Below are positions 14,856 to 20,184 of a stretch of 20,184 bases of DNA, piece by piece (position 1 is the first letter of the stretch; every line of letters begins with the position of its first letter). The notes beneath the pieces were generated by a model. That model was not told the DNA's origin. It ran no database searches and worked only from the letters and a program-made list of their open reading frames with translations. The stretch lies in NCBI GenBank assembly GCA_031552845.1, contig JAVBMC010000048.1:1-20184 (forward strand). Reading direction: 5' to 3'. A program made the position numbers and the translations under genes. The stretch is from JAVBMC01 sp031552845. GTDB lineage: Bacteria > Verrucomicrobiota > Kiritimatiellia > RFP12 > DVOR01.

Positions 14856-16727
14856 CTACTCCTTAGCAGCAGGCGCGCGGGCGGCCTTCAGCCGCTTCAC
14901 CGTATAGGCCGCAGGCGATGTGGTTCTTTTACGCGCCTCGTCCCAGTCTTTCATTTCATCGATTGAGCGGAAGAGCTCCACGCAGGCGGTCATATAATCC
15001 ACTTCCGCCAGCTCCACTATCAAACGCACGCTCCGGTCATACAGCTTCTTGTTCGACGCATCCACATGCGCCATCCAATTCCCCTGCAAGCGTCCATACT
15101 TGCCCATCGTTGCAGTGGAGACAGTATTAAACACCAGCTTCGCCGCTAAGTGTCCGAACAAATCCAGCGGCGTCTTTGGCAGCGCCACCTTCACATGATA
15201 CGCCTCGCCCGTCCAGCCCTCCGGCAGTGCCTCACCGATAATCACCGCATGCCGTGAATCAAACCCGACCGACAGCACCTCAAACGATTCCCGCCACTTC
15301 GATGCACGCGACGCATTTAACTGCGCCGCCTCGTCTCCCAGTAATACTGCGATCGCCGCATTCGGCTTACGTGAAATCCGCGACAAGTCCGGTTCGAATC
15401 CAATCAAATACCGGCGCAAAGCCTCCGTCGAAATCGCAGGCGGATTACTGCACATTGCCTCCGGTGCACCCAGCTTGCGATACATCTCCGCGTTCCACTC
15501 CAAACAATTCGGCTCATGCCCCAACACCCGTTGCCATGCTGTATTGCTCGAATGCAGCGGATCTTTTACATATGCCCACGACACAGGCGAATTCGTATCC
15601 CCGCTTGGCCTGAACGGCGGCAGCTTGAACGTCGGCGAGCGCTCAGTCGTATCAGTAAAAATATCCAGCATATACGCAAGAGCAAAGTACGTCACCAACC
15701 CGTTCTTCTGATACAGGTCGCACTCAAAGTCTGTCCAACGCGCCATCGCCTTCAAATTATCCGCCGTCCGCAACTGTGCCAGCAGTTCCTCAAACCCTGC
15801 CAGCGTCTCCACAGCCGAGAGTCCAATCCCCAACAGTTCCTCTTGCTCCGGCGTCAGCTTCTTCGCGCGCAAATGTTTCGTCAATGCCTCCTCCAAGGCA
15901 CTCCCCACTACCAATAACTCAATCGTTGTCGCCTGCATCCGTGTCGAACCCGCTACAGCCATCGGACCCGTGCACAAACAAATCGACGTCACCTTCGGAT
16001 TCAAGATTGTCTGACGGCAGCGCTCCAGCTTCTCCGTTAACCGATCCGGCGGATTGTTGAACACAAAGAATACCGACGCCTTTGCATCCACTGCTTCCAG
16101 CACCGTGCCAATCACTGACGATGTTTCGCCGCCCTCTGAGATTGCAATCAGCACATCGCCCTCGGTAATTCCGGCATCCTTCATCTGCTGTCGCCCGAAG
16201 CTGATATGATCCTCAAACATCTCCACCGAGCGGATCAGCGCAAAGTCCCCGCCTGTCATTACCGCCCGCGTGCGCTCCGACAAATCACCGCACACAGTAC
16301 GCAGCTCCGGCGACTTCTCCAACGTCTTACGCCAATAACGCCGATAGGCCGAATCCAATAGAATCGCCAGCCGTCCTGTTGCTCCACACCCACTGATATA
16401 CACGCGATGTCCGTTGTTGAGTGCCGTCAAGATTGCATCCGACAGCTTTACAAACTCTGCCGACGCCAGCACCTTCCGCGCCACCGGCGGAATATCCTCA
16501 TCCACCGACAGCAGCATATCCACACCGGCTGCCGTATCCCGCTGCAGAGTCTGCGACAGCGTACGCGAGCGCGAATGCGACTGTTCCGTGACGAGATAGC
16601 CCAAATGAAACTGCTTCTCATTCTCGACAAAGTGCTTTGCCCGCGCCTCCGGCGAATTCTCATCCGCAGCCAACGCCACACAAGCCAACAAACTCAAACC
16701 AAGAAAGGCAAACGTCTTCATACTCAT
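14856..16727 (-). CDS. GCKR/MurQ-like double-SIS protein with N-terminal signal peptide
   Basis: About 623 aa, nearly the length of vertebrate glucokinase regulator and about twice MurQ. First SIS domain: NNGHRVYISGCGATGRL (about 105-120), ISEGGETSSVIG (196-207), and the MurQ-signature-like GPMAVAGSTRMQATTIELL (254-272). A second sugar-isomerase-like half carries LVFNTVSTATMGKYGRLQGN, again as in MurQ. MurQ cleaves the lactyl ether of N-acetylmuramate 6-phosphate; GCKR binds sugar phosphates without catalysis. Which applies here is open. Oddly, the N-terminus MKTFAFLGLSLLACVALA looks like a Sec signal, unexpected for a sugar-phosphate protein. Start: ATG at 16727 overlaps the CE15 stop (ATGA); ATG at 16721 has GGAA about 7 nt upstream and is equally possible; TTG at 16733 is less likely. 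Confidence 0.82.
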   Translation of the reverse strand: MSMKTFAFLGLSLLACVALAADENSPEARAKHFVENEKQFHLGYLVTEQSHSRSRTLSQTLQRDTAAGVDMLLSVDEDIPPVARKVLASAEFVKLSDAILTALNNGHRVYISGCGATGRLAILLDSAYRRYWRKTLEKSPELRTVCGDLSERTRAVMTGGDFALIRSVEMFEDHISFGRQQMKDAGITEGDVLIAISEGGETSSVIGTVLEAVDAKASVFFVFNNPPDRLTEKLERCRQTILNPKVTSICLCTGPMAVAGSTRMQATTIELLVVGSALEEALTKHLRAKKLTPEQEELLGIGLSAVETLAGFEELLAQLRTADNLKAMARWTDFECDLYQKNGLVTYFALAYMLDIFTDTTERSPTFKLPPFRPSGDTNSPVSWAYVKDPLHSSNTAWQRVLGHEPNCLEWNAEMYRKLGAPEAMCSNPPAISTEALRRYLIGFEPDLSRISRKPNAAIAVLLGDEAAQLNASRASKWRESFEVLSVGFDSRHAVIIGEALPEGWTGEAYHVKVALPKTPLDLFGHLAAKLVFNTVSTATMGKYGRLQGNWMAHVDASNKKLYDRSVRLIVELAEVDYMTACVELFRSIDEMKDWDEARKRTTSPAAYTVKRLKAARAPAAKE

Positions 16728-17743
16728 TTCCAATGACGGTCCGCAAAGTTCATAAACTGTTCCCAGTCATACGGCGTCAACTCATGAATGCCCGTACGCA
16801 CATGGTAACCAATGTTCCCCTCAAGACTCGGCGTGTCAGGCGCAGGAAACTTATCAATCGCCAACCCCTTCTTACCGGCCTTCTCCCAATACCGCCCTGC
16901 CCGCTTCGCAGCTTCAAATTCACCTGCAGGCCCCGCCCAGGCATCCTTTGTCGCGCTTGCCACATACGCCAGCCGCGGCGACATCAATCCAATCAAATCG
17001 TCCGCATCGAACGGCGATGCGGCGACATTGCCATTATACTTCTTAAAGTTCCCGCAGAACCAATCCGGAAAGGACTCATTGATCTTCTGAACCGGCTCCG
17101 CACCTTCAAACTCCATCTTCAACAACCGCGCACCGCCCGTGCCGGAACCATTGCTGATCGCCAACGCAATCCGCTTATCTGAAGCCCCCGCCCACAGTGC
17201 CGTCTTACCGCCGCGCGAATGCCCGACCACCGCCACCTGCTTGGCGTTCAACTGCGGCTGCGTCTCAATCCAATCCATCACCCGGCTGAATCCCCACGCC
17301 CACATCGCAATTGTTCCCCACCGCTCCTCTGCCGGAGTTGTCTCCGGTGAAGGATACAGCGAATACACGCCGTTTGTCCACCCATCCCGCAGATCCGGCG
17401 CGATGTCGTTGAAGTTGAACTTCACATACGCATAGCCCCGCTCTACAATCTGCTTCACCGGAATATTCGGATACTCCTTGCCGCGGCGGTGATCGCCAAA
17501 CACAAACACCGGCACCGGATGCTCAGCCGACGCTTTTGATGGAAGCGCAACAAACAGGTTGATATTACCCTTGCCTTTTGCGAATGAAATCTGGCTCATC
17601 GTGAACATCATATCCGCAGGCCGCCCAATCGGTGTAACCCCGAACATCTGCCGCGCCAGCAGATCATGCATGTCCTGTGCGGCGGAAACCGTCATGCCTA
17701 TTAACACTGCGAGCGAGAAAAACCAACACCGGCTAATAGTCAT
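16724..17743 (-). CDS. CE15-type glucuronoyl esterase, secreted
   Basis: 339 aa, alpha/beta-hydrolase fold with a signal peptide (about 1-22, SAAQ junction). The nucleophile motif GHSRGGK (174-180, Ser176) and the catalytic His320 in GYHVRTGIHELTPYDWEQF (312-330) match bacterial carbohydrate esterase family 15. Other family phrases are WAWGFSRVMDWIET (148-161), ISNGSGTGGA (196-205) and YVASATKDAWAGPAGE (260-275). CE15 enzymes cleave the ester between 4-O-methylglucuronate of xylan and lignin alcohols, so plant-cell-wall degradation is likely. Start has a perfect AGGAGGT just upstream (17747-17753) and lies 8 bp after rmuC. The gene is followed with a 4-bp overlap by the SIS-domain gene. A general acetylxylan-type esterase is the alternative. 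Confidence 0.88.
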   Translation of the reverse strand: MTISRCWFFSLAVLIGMTVSAAQDMHDLLARQMFGVTPIGRPADMMFTMSQISFAKGKGNINLFVALPSKASAEHPVPVFVFGDHRRGKEYPNIPVKQIVERGYAYVKFNFNDIAPDLRDGWTNGVYSLYPSPETTPAEERWGTIAMWAWGFSRVMDWIETQPQLNAKQVAVVGHSRGGKTALWAGASDKRIALAISNGSGTGGARLLKMEFEGAEPVQKINESFPDWFCGNFKKYNGNVAASPFDADDLIGLMSPRLAYVASATKDAWAGPAGEFEAAKRAGRYWEKAGKKGLAIDKFPAPDTPSLEGNIGYHVRTGIHELTPYDWEQFMNFADRHWK

Positions 17744-17751
17744 ATAACCTC

Positions 17752-19026
17752 CTACATTCCTTTGATGTTAACCTCAACAGCTTCAGCATCGGGCAGCGCC
17801 TTTTGGCTCTGTATGCCCAGCTTCAGCAAACTCTCCCCTGACGGCTTAACGCGGCTCTGAAAGCTCGCTGCGGCCGCATTATATTTCTCGGTCGCCTTGG
17901 ATAACGCCGAACCAATTCCTTCAAAGTGTTGGGCAAAGACACACACCCGCTCATACAGCTCAAGCGCCTGCTGGGCGATCTTCTCCACATTCTCCTGCTT
18001 TTCAAACTGCCGCCAGCACAAACGCGCCGCACTCAGCAATGCCAGCAACGACGCCGGCGTCGCCAGCATCACCTTCTTCTCCGCCGCCCACACCAGCAGC
18101 GCAGGCTCCGCCTCCAGCGCACACGAGAGCATCGACTCCGCCGGCAGGAACATCACCGTGTAATCCAATGAGTCTTTGAAGTCCGGGTTCTGCGGATAGC
18201 GCTTGTTCGATAATGCTGTAATCGTCGTCTGCAGCGTCTTCAAATGCTCCTTCAGCTTTGCAGCACGCTCGGCTCCGGTCAGCGCATCCGCCGCAGTCAA
18301 CGCAGTCAAATCCAATGACTTGGCATCAATGATAATCTTATAACCATCAGGCAACCGCACTACCATATCCGGGCGGTCCTGTCCTTCGCCAACGCTTTGC
18401 TCAGTGAAGTCACACCACGGCTGCATTCCTGACACTTCCACCACGCGCCGGAGAGTTTCTTCCCCCCAACGTCCCCGCGCTACATTCGCATGCAAAATGT
18501 TTGAGAAACGCGCGGTCACTTCCGAGAGCTGCGTGCTTGTCTGCGAGAGGTTCAACAATCCTGCCCGCACGGTTGCAATCGCATCGATCTGCGACTTTAC
18601 CGTTTCACGTGTCTCGGTTTGGAATGCCTTTACTTGCTCGGCAAATGGCTTGAGCAATGCGGCGACCGCCTCATGCCGATGCTCAAAATCAGCCTTCTGT
18701 TGAGTGCTGAAGAAATTCTTGGCCTCTGTCAATGTCTGCGCCAAAGCATCATGGCTTAACACTTGAAACGCATTTTTCATCTCCATAAACGCTTGTTGAT
18801 GATGGGCGGCATCTTCAGCGCGTCCCGTCTGTAAAGCCTCTTTTTCGGCTTGCAGACGGGTGGCATCCATACTCAGGCTAAGAACCTGCTCTTGCAATTT
18901 GCGGATCTCTTCCGCACCAGCAGCAAGTTCCTGCGTACGCTTACGAAGCGCCAGATACAGAAATACCGCAACCGCAGCACAGGGCAACAAGAGCGCAATG
19001 GCTACTGTGCTGACCATACCGCTCAT
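17752..19026 (-). CDS. rmuC: RmuC-family DNA recombination limiting protein
   Basis: 424 aa. An N-terminal membrane helix (about 5-27) is followed by coiled coil (about 30-110) and the RmuC domain (about 130-390). Visible motifs are GRWGEETLRRVVEVSGM (185-201), RPDMVVRLPDGYKIIIDAK (218-236, the PD-(D/E)xK-like nuclease core with Asp234 and Lys236) and SLDYTVMFLPAE. RmuC restrains inversions between short inverted repeats in Escherichia coli and is thought to be a membrane-tethered nuclease. The start codon overlaps the smc stop as TAATG, with GGAGG at 19031-19035 inside the end of smc, so translation is coupled to smc. Confidence 0.93.
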   Translation of the reverse strand: MSGMVSTVAIALLLPCAAVAVFLYLALRKRTQELAAGAEEIRKLQEQVLSLSMDATRLQAEKEALQTGRAEDAAHHQQAFMEMKNAFQVLSHDALAQTLTEAKNFFSTQQKADFEHRHEAVAALLKPFAEQVKAFQTETRETVKSQIDAIATVRAGLLNLSQTSTQLSEVTARFSNILHANVARGRWGEETLRRVVEVSGMQPWCDFTEQSVGEGQDRPDMVVRLPDGYKIIIDAKSLDLTALTAADALTGAERAAKLKEHLKTLQTTITALSNKRYPQNPDFKDSLDYTVMFLPAESMLSCALEAEPALLVWAAEKKVMLATPASLLALLSAARLCWRQFEKQENVEKIAQQALELYERVCVFAQHFEGIGSALSKATEKYNAAAASFQSRVKPSGESLLKLGIQSQKALPDAEAVEVNIKGM

Positions 19027-20184
19027 TACGCCTCCATCTCGGTGGTTTCGGTAGGCACGGGCTCAGTCGGTTGTTCCGGCTTAGGCGGCTGCTTCTGTTG
19101 CGGCAAGCGCATCGAAACAACCTTAGAGACGCCCTTCTCCTGCTGCGTAACGCCGTAGACCAGATCAGATCCCGCAATCGTATATTGGTTGTGGGTGATG
19201 ATCAGGAACTGCGAATGCACGAGGAAGTCCTTCAACGCGCCGACAAAGCGGCCGATGTTGGAATCGTCCAATGCGGCATCCAATTCGTCGAGCAAACAAA
19301 ACGGCGCCGGCTTAATCATAAAGATAGCGAACAGCAAGCTCACCGCCGTCATCGTACGCTCACCGCCGGAGAGCAGTGAAATCGTCTGAGGGCGTTTACC
19401 GGGCGGACGCGCAATCACGTCGATACCGCATTCCAACGGATCTTCGGAATCCTGCAGCAGCACGAGCTTGGCTTGTCCGCCGTTGAACAGCTTCGTGAAC
19501 ATCCGCTCAAAGTTAGCGTTAGCTTGGTCAAACGTGCTTTGGAACATCTCGCCGGTCTTCTTGTTAATCATCCGGATCAGATCGACAATCTGCTCCTTCG
19601 ACTTAATCAAGTCGGCCTCCTGTTCCTTGAGGAAGGCATAGCGCTCTTCGTATTCCTTATACTCCTCAATCGCCACCAAGTTCACCGGGCCCAAAGCTTG
19701 GATATCGGCATTCAACGCCGCCACACGCGATTCCACTTCAGCAGGCGCCAGCGGTTCGCCGCCCTCCCACTTGGGATCAGCCTCGGCAAAGACTTCGCGC
19801 TCGGCCAACGCATAGTCCGAGAACATTCGCTCTAACAAACCCTGCCGGCGCAAGCGCGACTCGGTCTGCTCCAAATCAATCTTCGCACGCTGGTCACGGG
19901 CACGCTCCAAACGGTTGCGGTGCTCGCCCAACTGCAGGTCGGAACGCTCCAGCTCCCGCGCCAACTGCAGCCGTGCCTCACGTGCCGCCTCAATCTGTTC
20001 ATGCACCCGCGCGGCTTCCTGACGCAACGGCTCCAAACTCTCGGTCAGCTTTTCAATCTCACCCTGCAGGTTCTTGATGCTCTCGTGGTAGGCGTTGATT
20101 CCGTATTCGCGCCCTTCAACCGTACGCGCACGTTCAGTGATGCGCGCCGTCAGCACCTCATCATGCGCAACCGCATGATCCAAC
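19026..20184 (-). CDS. smc: Chromosome segregation protein SMC, C-terminal part (N-terminus outside window)
   Basis: About 386 codons of the C-terminal arm and head; the frame is open through the window edge. Long coiled coil (about 1-210 of the visible part), then the ATPase head half: ABC signature LSGGE (about 271-275), Walker B/D-loop CLLDELDAALDD (296-307) and H-loop His331 in LIITHNQYT, ending GVSKVVSMRL. With the missing N-terminal head (Walker A) it forms the condensin ATPase that organises and segregates the chromosome together with ScpA/ScpB. An added Pro/Gln/Glu-rich tail of about 25 residues follows MRL. The end of the gene carries the rmuC ribosome binding site. Confidence 0.95.
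   Translation of the reverse strand, partial: LDHAVAHDEVLTARITERARTVEGREYGINAYHESIKNLQGEIEKLTESLEPLRQEAARVHEQIEAAREARLQLARELERSDLQLGEHRNRLERARDQRAKIDLEQTESRLRRQGLLERMFSDYALAEREVFAEADPKWEGGEPLAPAEVESRVAALNADIQALGPVNLVAIEEYKEYEERYAFLKEQEADLIKSKEQIVDLIRMINKKTGEMFQSTFDQANANFERMFTKLFNGGQAKLVLLQDSEDPLECGIDVIARPPGKRPQTISLLSGGERTMTAVSLLFAIFMIKPAPFCLLDELDAALDDSNIGRFVGALKDFLVHSQFLIITHNQYTIAGSDLVYGVTQQEKGVSKVVSMRLPQQKQPPKPEQPTEPVPTETTEMEA

Overview
The window reads as chromosomal DNA of a Gram-negative, carbohydrate-degrading bacterium. The best guess is the PVC group, Verrucomicrobiota/Kiritimatiellota/Lentisphaerota type. This is inferred from protein style only: a long-form FmdB zinc ribbon ending in a GEYEKLY-like tail, a secreted CE15 glucuronoyl esterase, a GCKR/MurQ-like double-SIS protein, giant secreted Rhs/beta-helix proteins and DUF1573. 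No rRNA or other firm taxonomic marker is present.

Layout. (1) 1-857, plus: 3' part of an SMP-30/gluconolactonase-type gene. (2) 858-1293: gene-free, with two copies of a 64-65 bp two-hairpin repeat, a GC-rich hairpin module, a strong bidirectional terminator and a pyrimidine-rich module. (3) 1294-12907, minus: three secreted-protein genes, transcribed in the order Rhs/FGE/beta-helix giant (2360 aa), DUF1573 protein, and an 1123-aa multidomain surface protein. The last two overlap by ATGA. The giant's C-terminal tip and the 115 bp after it are AT-rich. (4) 12908-13733: gene-free, between divergent promoters, and the most unusual stretch here. It is a mosaic of short repeat modules with two tandem arrays of palindromic units, each with exactly four copies (23-bp and 22-bp periods). 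(5) 13734-14854, plus: tRNA-Thr(CGT) with a near-consensus promoter, then a YycJ/WalJ-type metallo-beta-lactamase-fold hydrolase 10 nt after the tRNA CCA, then FmdB. (6) 14856-20184, minus: a tight cluster transcribed smc (partial), rmuC, CE15 esterase, GCKR/MurQ-like SIS protein, with overlaps or an 8-bp gap at every junction. It converges on fmdB with one base between stop codons.

How the genes fit together. The smc/rmuC pair is chromosome maintenance. The CE15 esterase and SIS protein behind it both carry export signals and probably act on polysaccharide-derived sugars outside the cytoplasm. The 1294-12907 block builds very large exported proteins of adhesion or polymorphic-toxin-like design. 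No immunity gene, integrase, transposase, CRISPR array or reverse transcriptase was seen.

The strongest candidates for something undescribed are the two four-unit palindromic arrays at 13211-13302 and 13468-13555. They differ in sequence but share a design: conserved inverted arms, a variable centre and a fixed period near two helical turns.
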